A program made the position numbers and the translations under genes. A stretch of DNA of 64,000 nt, taken from NCBI RefSeq assembly GCF_958450345.1, contig NC_088784.1, positions 74,115,747-74,179,746 of the forward strand. The letters run 5' to 3'. The stretch is from Calliphora vicina. Its lineage: Eukaryota > Arthropoda > Insecta > Diptera > Calliphoridae. The first letter of the stretch is position 1; the number at the start of each line of letters is the position of its first letter. The notes under the pieces are model-generated. The model did not search any database, had not been told where the DNA came from, and worked only from the letters and a program-made list of their open reading frames with translations. Positions 23,905-34,731 of the stretch are shown piece by piece.

Positions 23905-24640
23905 AATATTGGATGTAAAAATTCTTAATTTTTTCAAAATTTTAGCTTTTATTTTGAAACATTTGGCCGTTTCAAATATGAAGCGATTCCAAGAGATTGC
24001 GTTCTGCATCGATCAAAACAAATAGTAGTCGAACGGGGCAAGATCTGGACTATAAATTACCTCTTCAATCCAGATAATTTTTAAATCGTATTGCAATATG
24101 TGGTCGATCGTTGTCTTGATAGAATATTACGGTTTTATGTCTGATCGCATATTCTGGATGTTTTTCGGCCAATGTTAGCTTTAAACGAATTAGTTACATT
24201 CGGCACAGGTTCCCTGTGATGGTCTGATCAGATTTCAGCAGCTCATAATAGATATGACACTTTTTCTCCCATCAAATCCACAGAATTGCCTTAGCTTTGG
24301 TGTTGGTTCGGCTGGTTGGCCGTGCTTCACTTACTTATTGTAATGAATAAATTTTTCATCGCAATGAATCGTCTTTGAAGGTCTGTCAGCATCAATTCGT
24401 ATGGTACCCAATTTCACTGCTTTTGGATGATTCCTGTTGCTTGCAAACGTTTTGAAATTGCTGATTGAGTAGCTACCAATAATTTAGCCTTTAATCCTTT
24501 GTCTTCAGACTTTTGGCTGGCGTGAGCGATCTTTGTCTTCAGTATCAAAATCACCACTTATGAACTGCACAAACCATCTCACGCACATTGAAAGCCATCG
24601 GTGTGTTTCAGCACCACTTATGACAATTGGTTATTGGTAC
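23905..24640 (-). pseudogene. mariner transposase remnant
   Basis: On the minus strand scattered frames give WFVQFISGDFDTEDKDRSRQ-like and AISKRLQATGIIQKQ-like strings followed by NWVPYEL. These are the N-terminal and linker motifs of mariner (DD34D) transposases. Many stops and gaps. The beginning of the DDE domain (a degenerate DEKWIHY region) is also discernible near 24330-24350. The AT-rich end near 23905 (ATTGGATGTAAAAATTCTTA) is shared with the remnant at 59985-60420. Confidence 0.75.
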
Positions 24641-24867
24641 AAAGTTCTAAATTTTCGAAGCAAAAAAAAAACCTTGATCTCTTTACCTTTCTTCTAAATC
24701 CTGACCACATGATAAGTATAAGTTTGAGCGGCACGGTCTATAAGACATTAAGCCTGCTGATATATCCTGATCTCAGTTGTGCCAGAACGACTCTTGTTTT
24801 ATATGACAAAATCTTCTCGGCGTCTGTTATAACTGTGGATGACCGCCAAGTATGACATTCCTGTTGT

Positions 24868-26029
24868 CATATCGCACTTGTTCCTCTAAAGGGAGTCAAC
24901 TCAAAATTTACAAATTTTCAGTAGAGGCAAAAAACTGTTTTTTTTTGGAATATTTACAATGAAAGTTGAAAACAATTATGGCATTGTAAAGAAATATGAG
25001 TAAGAAGTATACAACGGTAGTTGTTTTTGTAATTTTTTCAGGGATTATTGAAAAATAACAAGTTTTTTGAGTTGTTCCCCTTTATGTGAAATTTGTTCAT
25101 TTATATAGTGGTGTCATTTCATGTTGTGCCAGTTTAACTGAGAATTCTGTTTAATTCTAATAAACATGTCACTTATGGTTAGAAATATCAAACTTATGTA
25201 TCCTAAAGTAAATCAAATTTATATTATTCAGTTTAAAATGGTTTAATTAATGTTTATTCACATACATACATACATAACAAAAAATAGTAATTAAATTTAA
25301 AAATGAATGAAAATTAGATATCTATTATGTTTTTGTAGTACGATTCGTAATACTCTTTTGGAATGATGTTTTTTTTTACCAGTTCACTTATGTCTACTTT
25401 TTTAATTTCCGATAATGGTAACTTTTCGGAATAAGCAGAACAAAGCCTGAAAGGAGAAAAATGTTTAATTTTTTTACAACTTGTATTGCTAATTTTAATT
25501 AATAAAAACTTACTTAAGATTATTCCAATCGTCAGAAGACTTTAAGTTTTTTTTTTTACATACACCTTGTCAAATTTTGTTTCTTTATAAGATGTTTTGT
25601 ATAAAAACGAATCTAAGTTATCCTTTTCTACTCGTAAAACAAATTAACAACAGTTTTGTTTAATGAAAAAACTAAGAATTAAAATCATGGACTAAAAAGA
25701 GACAACACAAAATCGAACATTATCAAAGTAAACCGCTGTGACATAAACACTAGCACAACTTAAAATATTTCTCTTTAGTTGAAACACAACTGATATGAAT
25801 TCAGCTTACATTTGGGGACAACTCAAAATATTTCTCTTTAGTTGACTCTGGAGAAGCTACTTTTATATCAAGAAGAGGGATACAACTGTATTTTTTTGGC
25901 GAAAGAGTAGAGAAAATGATGTAAGATTTTTACAGCGGGTAGATATGACCACTGTACATCGATTTCCTGCAAAAAGTGAAAATTGAAAAATTTTGAGTTG
26001 ACGCTCTTTAGAGGAACCAGTGCGATATG
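24868..26029. mobile_element. 1.16-kb non-coding element with ~50-bp TIRs
   Basis: CATATCGCACTTGTTCCTCT (left) and the reverse complement of the right end (CATATCGCACTGGTTCCTCT) continue to match through AAAG..GTCAACTCAAAATTT, about 50 bp with a handful of differences. No transposase is encoded. An internal 65-bp direct repeat (CTCAAAATATTTCTCTTTAG at about 25761 and 25824) is present. Target duplication is unclear, so the superfamily is not assigned. Confidence 0.7.
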
Positions 26030-27090
26030 TGATCAAATATAACTTACACATAGGTCCTGTCCTACATGTCTTCAACTGAGTGATGTCAATATTTAGATGA
26101 CTCAGAAAGAACTATTGTGTCAACAACAACCTTACTCAGTCTTAACCATACATCAATGGAACACAAGTCAAGGTCAAAGGATTTTTTTTAGCAAAACAAC
26201 TTTTTTCTCGCAAATATTTTTGTTTAACAAAAAACTTTCTATCTTTATCTTAGTATACTTTGGGGAAGAGTATATAAGATTCGGCACAACCGAATATCTC
26301 TCATACTTATTTTCGATCAGTTGTACAAAAATTAAATTCAAATGTACTAAATAAATGTCAAAGGATGACCGCTCACTTCTTAACAGTAAATCATTCGGCA
26401 ACCAATTTACTTCCATTCTTAAAATTCGCCCTTCCTTTACCTACCTAACCTAACCTACCAATAGTTGAAACTTTAAAAAATTAGAAGGTTTTCAATCATA
26501 TTTCGGAGCCCGAATTGCCTTAATTGTACGCTTATGTGTTTTCTGCAAAAAATTGTAACATTGTTGTATTTTCATAAAAAAAAACTCTCTTTAGTAAGAT
26601 CTCACGCCACAAACACGCTATTATTGTTTGACCCAGCCATTTGTCTTTCATTTTCGAAACTGGCAGAAATTTGGTATGGAAAATCAGAAAATCAAATGCC
26701 CCGATGGACTAGTAAGTTGGATTATCAATCTGATGGTTGCAGTTTCGATCCCACCAGATACTCTAAAAAAAATGATTGATGATTCCCAATAAGCACTAAA
26801 GCAACAAAAAAAATTCAAGCACTTGAAGATTTTGTTTGAATTTGACTTGAATTCAAATTTTATTATGTTTTAAACTTGAAAAAATTTAATATTTTTCAAA
26901 TAAAAAATATGTTGCTTGAATTTATGTTTTCTTTTTACTGGAGAATGCTATTCATATAAAGTGCAATACAAATATAACTCAATTGCTTGACATTGGATTC
27001 GAGGCTTGAATTACACTTGCTTTCAACTTGAATTTCAGGCAATATTTTATTTTTTCATCAAATTCTCTTAGAATATCTTCCGATCTTACC
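26030..27090. other. Intergenic with DR1 terminal scrap
   Basis: 26245-26310 is a terminal piece of dispersed repeat DR1 (ATATAAGATTCGGCACAACC). No gene is supportable. 26700-26765 has a weak tRNA-like B box (TTTCGATCCCACC) discussed among the findings. Confidence 0.45.
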
Positions 27091-27123
27091 CCCTGTCTAT
27101 ACTTGACAAATATTTATCATAAC

Positions 27124-27988
27124 CAGGGAAACCGGAAATATGCTCTAAAAAAAGCGCTTTAAATATGCAGTAAAAACTTTAAAATATGCTCTTAAAAAAA
27201 TAAACTTTTACATAATATTTAACTAAAAAATATACTTTTATTTAAAAAATTCAATACAATTCATTTCTAAAAAGATAAAGTAACTAAAATAAACAAAAAA
27301 AATAACATGAACTGAAACAAGTATAACAAAAAATAAAAACAATAAGCTATGAAAAGGCCTCGAGAGGTATTTTTTGATGATATTTTATATAAATATAAAG
27401 TCACTTCTTCAATTAAGTTTATTATTGAAATAAATTACAAAATATTGACTTAAATTTTCAATTAAAAATCGTTGTCTATTGGATCTGAAAACATTTTTAT
27501 ACATAGAAAATGTTCTTTCGACATCAACTGATGTTATAGGATCAAATTTAAAAGACAATATTTCCTTAACACTTAGAACGGTTAAGTTTGAATTAGAACT
27601 AAAATTTGATATTTAGATGGCGCTATTATTAAAATAGTGCTTATTTTATATTAAAAAAAAGCCATCTGTTTTTCAATTTTGAATTTTAAACAATTTTGAA
27701 TTTTAAACCTGTAACACAACAGCGAAAAATAAGTAAGACAAAATTTGATAAAGTCAAAATATGCTACTAAACAGTAAAATATGCTCTCAAAACTGAAAAA
27801 TATGACATAAATATGCTCTTAAAACAAATATATGCAAAAATATGCATTTAAGGGTAAAATATGCAAAAATATGCACTAACAAATCGATGCCAAAATTCTT
27901 AACTAGTTCTGAAACGTGTAAATATCTTATCCATGTGCTCATTAGACTCACCAGAAAAAACATGCATTTGCATATTTTGGTTTCCCTG
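27124..27988. mobile_element. hAT-type MITE, 865 bp, intact ends
   Basis: The ends are inverted repeats, CAGGGAAACCGGAAATATGC and the reverse complement of GCATATTTTGGTTTCCCTG. The direct 8-bp duplication ATCATAAC lies at 27116-27123 and 27989-27996. An 8-bp duplication with CAGGG-type ends is the hAT hallmark. Both subterminal regions are crowded with AAATATGC / ATATGCTC repeats, the usual transposase-binding arrangement. No transposase. It is inserted in the same dispersed repeat that took the LINE at 2770. A second copy is at 47385-48872, a third fragment at 59488-59600. Confidence 0.93.
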
Positions 27989-27999
27989 ATCATAACAAT

Positions 28000-29290
28000 T
28001 AATGACGTTTGTTGTCAAGACAAAGTTGTCTGAGCAAAATCTATTGTCTAAATTTGTCATAAACAAGGAATTACAAACAAACCCATGTCATGTTTCCGAT
28101 TTTGAAAGATTACTACAGTAATTCAAAGATTTTATATAATATTTTTAGGAATTTTAAAAAAACTAATAAAATATTTCCGTTTTAGACAATTTCTTTTCTT
28201 GATTTTTTTTTTTTAAATATTTTCCAATCATAAAACTATGTTGGAGTTGTAAAAAGTACACTAATTCTAGGTGTATGTATAAATTACAAAAAAAAAAAAA
28301 AAATTTGTTTTGCCATTAATTTCCTTTAATTGTTTGTTTTGTTATTTTTATGGCACTAAAAACAAGTTCTTTCTATTTCTATTTTTCTCTTTAAAATGTC
28401 TTGTATTTTAAATGTCACACATTTCTAAAGTTCAAACACGACAATAGGGAAATGTTTGTGGTGTTTTTGTGTGGCTCTTATTGTCATCGTCATCGCCATC
28501 GATCGATCTTCTTCAATGCTAATTACAATTTGAAACATTGAACTTTAAATAAAATATATTTATATATTTTCTTATTTTTACAACTTCGAAGAAGAAAAAA
28601 AATAGGAACATTTGTTTCACTAACTAAGGGCGAAGTGAGTGAGTGAATGAGTATTACGACATATAAAATATTTATTTTCTTAAAGTGCGTTGACTCTATA
28701 AAATGTATGTAATGTATGTAATTTAATTGGCCTGTTGTACGTGTATGATGGGTAGGAGGTAAAGCAAAGTAGAAATAGAAATTAAAGACATTGGGGGGCC
28801 AGTTATTTTGCCATAAATGGTACTCATAACAATTGTTAGCCACAGTATTGTAACATTACAATTGTTACGTATGTACTTAGAACTCTGCAGTATGCAAAAT
28901 AATACCATTGTTTATCGATTAAGTCGTAAACGAAGTTGTAACAACAACAGAAAAACACATCGATTGTTAGGCATTAAATGGGGTGTATAAATTACATTGA
29001 ATGCGAGGGAAAGTTCTCTAATAATAAACGGAAGTATAGTTTCAATTTCATAGCTTTTCAATAATATATCTTACAAATTTTAACATTTCTCTGTATCCTC
29101 AGATCATAGCAGATATTGAAAACAGTACTATTATAACAGTAAACAGTGTAACTACTGCCCAGAAAGTCATGTTGTAACATCAGTGGAGGGTTGACTGCCC
29201 TTGGCCGAGTGAACTCGGGTCATTCCGGAGCGTAAAACCGGCTGTCGTGAAAATGTTCAAATTCAAATCGGTAAACAACAAAAGTCACAA
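28000..29290. other. Gene-free DNA
   Basis: The first 70 bp is the right half of the dispersed repeat split by the hAT element. Minus-strand ORFs at about 28523-28908 lack family features. No gene assigned. Confidence 0.45.
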
Positions 29291-29297
29291 CCTCATT

Positions 29298-29599
29298 GCC
29301 TGTTTCACAATATCGAATGAAAAATTTCGTCCGCATTCTAAGCAAAAAAAAACTGATTTTCGTTTCCCTAACTTCATATTTATGTGAACGAATCAGTTTT
29401 ATTTCGCTTAGAATGCGAATGAAATCTTTCATTCGATATTGTGAAATTGGTTATCAATGTTACTAATAAACCAAGAGTATTTGTTATAAGGGCGCGTGCC
29501 AAAAATTTTATGAAAAAAGAGTCAGTTTTTTAAATTCTTTCGAATAGTTTTCATACAAATTTGTTCGAATAATTTCTCTTTCGACATTGCGAAACAGGC
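29298..29599. mobile_element. 302-bp foldback MITE
   Basis: Ends GCCTGTTTCACAATATCGAA and TTCGACATTGCGAAACAGGC are inverted repeats (18 of 20). An internal palindrome pairs about 29304-29357 with 29391-29447 (CGCATTCTAAGC / GCTTAGAATGCG). Non-coding; no clear target duplication. Confidence 0.7.
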
Positions 29600-31135
29600 C
29601 TTCAAACAAAAATCCCTTAATGTTAATTGTCAAACTTCCCCCTACTTCATTTTTGTTATTGCGATTAATAGTATTTTTTAGTATGTAAGTTTACAGTATT
29701 TTTTTATACTTTCCGAAACACTTGCCCACTCTCTATCTCGCCACTTTAAAAGTTGTTAATGCCCTAAATATGATTTTATTTCATTACAAGTATAAAATGA
29801 ATTTTTCATTCATTAATATATTTCTGCATTTTCCGTGATTAAATGAGGAAATAGGAAGTGTACATTTAATAGTTTCTGTTTAAATTCCTTTATACTCTAA
29901 ATGCCTTTAAAATACTACAATTTTGTTTAGCAACAAAAAAATACCCTTCGCCAAAAATTTAACTTTAATTAGAAAAGTTTTACTATTACAAACAATACCC
30001 AGCTGAAAGAAACAAATAGATAACACTTTAAATATGTTTGTTTAAATAACATTTACAAAAACTTTTCCATTTATATAACCTTTTTATATTATAGAAAATA
30101 ATAGAAAAACTAGAAAATTCTATATAATACAGTAAGGATAAGGATAGGTATTATACAAAAAGATGTAATAAAAAATATTTGTTCATTTTTATAAATACTT
30201 TATTGATTTTGGTTTAATTTTTAATGACTTCAATACTCAAGGAGTTAATCACTTAGCCATAGTAATTTGTGAGTTGTAATATGTTCAGTTGAGTGTACTC
30301 TATTATAAGTCTGATAGCTTTGATAGAATAGATAATATGTTTACTGACTTTTAATAGAAATCACATTTAACCTTTATTGAATATCATAATATAGCAGACA
30401 GTCTATACAACTTCTTATAAATAAAAATTGATTTTGTATAAATACAAATTTTCTTAAGAATATTACTGGACAAGGACTGCTCTTCCAAATATATTGTAAA
30501 TACAAAATAACGACAAATGTGGTGTATCACAGTAGGTCTCTTTGTGTTACTTGAAAATAGTAATAAAAGAGGGCCATATAGAGATGAAAAGAGATAGAAT
30601 AAAGGAGTAAAGAAATAAAGAGAAGGAAGGTCAGAAGAGAAGTGAGGAGAATATTATACATCAGTCATTTGACGGAAACTAGGTCATTGCGTGGAGATTC
30701 CCGTATCTGGCATGCATTCTAACTTCGTGATGTATTCTAAATTCATGGTCGATAACATATTTTGAAATTTAAACAAAAAAAATTCAACGGATTTACTGGA
30801 ATTTTGGTCGTCAAGTGCAAATGTTCGTTCCACATAGTGATGTTTATTGACTACATATCAACGCACGCAATACTAATAATGATTTTATAATCGAATATAA
30901 CATAAATGTACTTACTAGGCCTAATATATATCGCAATATAAAATTTAAAAAATCAGTTTTGCACTTAAAAACACCAAAATAAAACTGTAAATTTTCAAAG
31001 TAGGAAATAAATTCTCAATTATACAATTCTTGTTACATCAAACAAAAGAAAATATGAAAAAAATCAAAATCAAAGTTTGACGTTATAGGGGTAAATATAG
31101 AAAACTCTCCCTAGTAATTCTACCTTCTAAAATTA
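29600..31135. other. Gene-free AT-rich DNA
   Basis: I see no coding exon, RNA gene or complete element here. Confidence 0.5.
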
Positions 31136-31139
31136 TTGT

Positions 31140-31505
31140 ATCATGCTGTAAACGAACTCTCCACTGGTCTTAGCTCCAGGCGGTTTGGAGGATTTGCCAC
31201 AAATACCACATTATTGTTCATGTATCACACAAGACCTTGCTTACCATAGTGACAGGACGCCAACTCAGGTCAAAAATAAGTGGACACATTAAGAAGTCTT
31301 ATGAATGGAAGCATCATCTTTTGTAAACATTCCTTGATGTAAATTTCGGTATTTATAGAGTCCTTTGTAACAAATGTTTGGCTGCTTTTGCCGCAACTGC
31401 ATATTGCTGGCCATACCAAGAACTTTATGTTACTGATACTTGATTAAACAATTTTCCAGAACATACGTTTCGTCATACATTATGCAGCAGCCTGCTAGCA
31501 GCGGG
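31140..31505 (-). pseudogene. Tc1/mariner-superfamily transposase remnant
   Basis: The minus strand encodes MYDETYVLENC..., then WPAICSCG-like and FVTKDSINTEIYIKECLQK-like strings across shifting frames. The order DETYV, ICSCG, EIYIKECL matches a group of IS630/Tc1-related transposases in insects. It is broken by stops and frameshifts and abuts a DR1 copy. Confidence 0.6.
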
Positions 31506-31514
31506 TATGTTTTT

Positions 31515-32400
31515 ATACCCTTCACCTTCGTGAAAAGGGTATATATAAGTTTTTCATTCCGTTTGTAATTTCCACAATATAATTTTCCGATAAATTATAT
31601 ATATTCTGGATCCTTATAGATAGCGATAGCAGCGGAGTCGATTAAGTCATGTCCGTCTGTCTGTCTGTTGAAATCAATTTTCTGAAGACCCCAGATATCT
31701 TCGGGATACAAATCTTCAATAATTCTGTCAGACATGCTTTCGAGAAGTTTCCTATTTAAAATCAGCAAAATCGGTCCACAAATGTCTGAGATATGAGGCA
31801 AAAACCAGGACAACCTCGATTTTTGACCTATTTTTGACCTATATCTGGATTACTAAGTCATTAATATAGACAATATGAATATCTAATCTATATATATAAA
31901 AATGAAATGGTCCATGGATATAATGTCATCACGTGAGAACGGCTGACTTTTTTATTCGATTCGAAATTTTCTGGAGATGGTTTGTAAAGAAAAAAAATTC
32001 AAAAATTCCGGGTAAAACTCGGAAATTCATTTTTTTTGTGAGTCCAGTCAACTGTAATAAAAAAGCTCCCTAAAGTATGCAGTACAAATTTAGATATTTT
32101 ATTTGCAAATAAATAAGAACAGGCTGGTGTGCGTGGGTTGGAGAAACTTGAAGAACATTAGTAAAGGCTACCGGGCGAAGCCGGCGCGATCAACTAGTGA
32201 TAGATATTTTAAAGACCTTTGCAAGACCTAAGTTGGACCTACAATGGGTCAAAATCGGATAAATATTTTTTAACCCGAATTTTTTTTTTACAAAAAAAAA
32301 CAAAATATTTTTTTTTAAAATTTAAAAAAAAAAATTTAAATTTAAAAAATGTTATAATAATTCGAAAAAAAATTTGTTTGCAAAAAAATAGCCTAATGTA
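31515..32400 (+). repeat. Dispersed repeat DR1 with Helitron inside
   Basis: It begins TATACCCTTCACCTTCGTGA, runs through GTCCGTCTGTCTGTCTGTTG and CAATATGAATATCTAA, is interrupted by the insertion at 31887-32197, and resumes TGATAGATATTTTAAAGACC into GTTGGACCTACAATGGGTCA. The 3' terminal segment is missing. Confidence 0.85.
31887..32197 (+). mobile_element. Non-autonomous Helitron, 311 bp
   Basis: Begins TCTATATATATAAAAATGAA, ends GCGATCAACTAG, with a GC-rich hairpin-prone stretch CCGGGCGAAGCCGG about 10 nt before the end. The TC...CTAG ends and the 3' hairpin are canonical. The insertion is exactly between A and T: the empty site is seen at about 56025 (CTAATGATAG) where the same DR1 sequence is uninterrupted. 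A second copy is at 47704-47905. Confidence 0.9.
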
Positions 32401-34570
32401 GCTCTCTTACTTCTTTTTTTTATAAAATTTGACTTCAATTTCCGTGCTCTGTTTTTGGCATCAAAATTTTTAGCAGAGTTCCTGTCAGGAACATTTTGAG
32501 AATTCTATGTTTTTAAACCAGCATTGGCTTAACTATTCGTACCAATTAGTCCGAGTACAGATTGTTTGGCCAACTTTTTGTTGGACCTAGTTGAGTTTTG
32601 TTGAAAATATTTAATAATTGTTGTAAGCACTTTTTGTCGTCACCCATTTTAATCAGATTGACAACAAATGAACATAATTGACATTAAACATAATAACTGA
32701 CTTTTTTTTCAAAGGTAACTTGATAAAAAAAATATCAAAAATATCGTGTGTTAAGGTTTTTTTCGATCTCAATCCTTATATATGCCGCTTCTGTAGAACT
32801 AGTTCCGAGCATTAGAGAACTGGTTCCAGAACCGTTCCAAGACAGGGGTACTGGCTTCGTAACGATTCCATAGAACTTGTTCCGAAGGTAACAAAATCAA
32901 AGAAAGATAATTTTTAATCGCAACGACAAACTAGAATGTGGACAAACTAGTTTATGTGAGACTTCTATTTCTAATAGATTTGAATTTAGGAAATATTTAA
33001 TTATTCAATTAAATTTATTAAGCTTACAGAAAAAAGAAATTCATAATTGGAATGAATTTTGTAATAAATATTGTTAATCGAACATGACTTTTTTTCCCCA
33101 AACTTTTTCATTCAGAATAAGAATATGTTCATAAATATTATAAAATTGTTCATGACGGAAATTTTATATTTTTTTGCATAAATTTAATATTATTTTATAA
33201 TAAATTGCATTATAATTGCATTATCTAATGAATTAATTCATAACTATTTGCATAATAGCCATATATTGGCCAATATTTTAAGATGAATCAACAATATCTG
33301 AAATTAAAAAATATCATCAAATATCCATAAACATTAAGCATATCATTCCCTTAAACAAATTCAATCAATTTCGCGTATATTTTCTCATTTTGCAGCTGAA
33401 AATCATAAAAATAAATAAAAAAAATTTTCAACAACATAAAAATTTAAATGAAAATTGATATTATATTTTTCAAGCCTTCTAGATTTAATTTGAAAACATA
33501 AAATATGAAAAAATTCTTAATATTTAGGAAATTATTTATAAATGTTATGAATTGAAATCAATGAAATCAAATCATAATATTTATGTTGAAACTTTTTTCT
33601 GTGCTATTTTGTATTTTTTTTAGAATTAAAGAAAACTTCAATAAGGAATTAATTTTATTAATAATGAATTCTTAAAGGAATGAAGTCAATGCATTTGGAG
33701 TATTAATTCCTTAGTACTCCACAACGAATTAATTCGTGGTGAATGGAATGAATTCTTTCGTTCCTTTGAGTATTTCTGACATATGTGTGCTATTTTGTTG
33801 TGTCCAAGTTATTTGTCTTTAATGAAAAACAATTTTGCTTCAACACTTTGCCAGCTGGATAATTTCAAATATTTTGTTTAAATTCGAATCTAATAACACA
33901 TTAATTTAATAATAATTCAGCTGCTAATGATTATTGATACATCTACCGGTAACATTTTATGTTCAATTTAAAGCTTGCCCAATATGGTCCGCTGAGTTAT
34001 TATTATTTTTTTTAGCTATTTATTTATTTTCTCAAAGATTAATTACTGGAACTATAAAAAAATGATTTAATTGATACAAATAAAGTTTTATCTGCCATTA
34101 AATACAATTTAAACAAAATAAAAGTATTCATTTTTTTTTGTTTCTTTAAAACTAATCTTAACGTGACCATCTGTTGCTGTATTATTTTTCCATTTCGTTT
34201 CCATGGAAAAAAATAATAAGTTATCCGTTAGTTACTCTATTAATGATAATGAACTTGTAGTAAAAGATTTGAATCACGCACATGGATGGCGCTACGCTTC
34301 AATTCACTTTCGACAACAAATAATTACACATGTTTGTTGTTGAATCCGAAATGGAATGAAATGTGTATGTGTACGTTTCTCATGTTGCTCAAAGATGACT
34401 TCAGAAAAAGAAAATAAAAACAAACAATAAACGCCCATACTTGATTTAATTAAAATTAAAATTAAATAAATCTAAAACACACACTATATATTACAATTCA
34501 ATCATATGTTATATTTATTTTTTTTTGTTCATAACTAATAATAAATTTTTAATTTGGTTTTCTTTTTCTT
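32400..34570. other. Gene-free AT-rich DNA upstream of Eb1
   Basis: Contains scraps of a repeat also found near 37620 (AAAGGAATGAAGTCAAT at 33675) and a short GTTCC-rich block at 32795-32890. No gene seen. Confidence 0.45.
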
Positions 34571-34578
34571 CTTTGCAG

Positions 34579-34731
34579 TTTTTATTCTTTTCTTCTCCAA
34601 AAAGTTAAGTACCAACCAAACTACCAACCAACCAATCAGCCACCCTACAAGAGTTTGTGGCAAAACAACAAAATAGTTGAGTGGTATAACAGAATATAAT
34701 AGGAGATAGATTGTAGAAACAATAATAAAAA
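34579..34731 (+). other. Eb1 5' UTR part of start-codon exon
   Basis: An acceptor TTCTTTGCAG ends at 34578, and a C/A-rich leader (ACCAACCAACCAATCAGCCA) leads to the ATG at 34732 in context AAAATGGC. The acceptor implies at least one upstream non-coding exon. Confidence 0.65.

Noticed and set aside
26441..26458. TAACCTAACC run and the TTAGGTTAGG run at 46903
   Set aside because: Only two or three units; dipterans lack the TTAGG telomere repeat, and both sit in ordinary repeat DNA.
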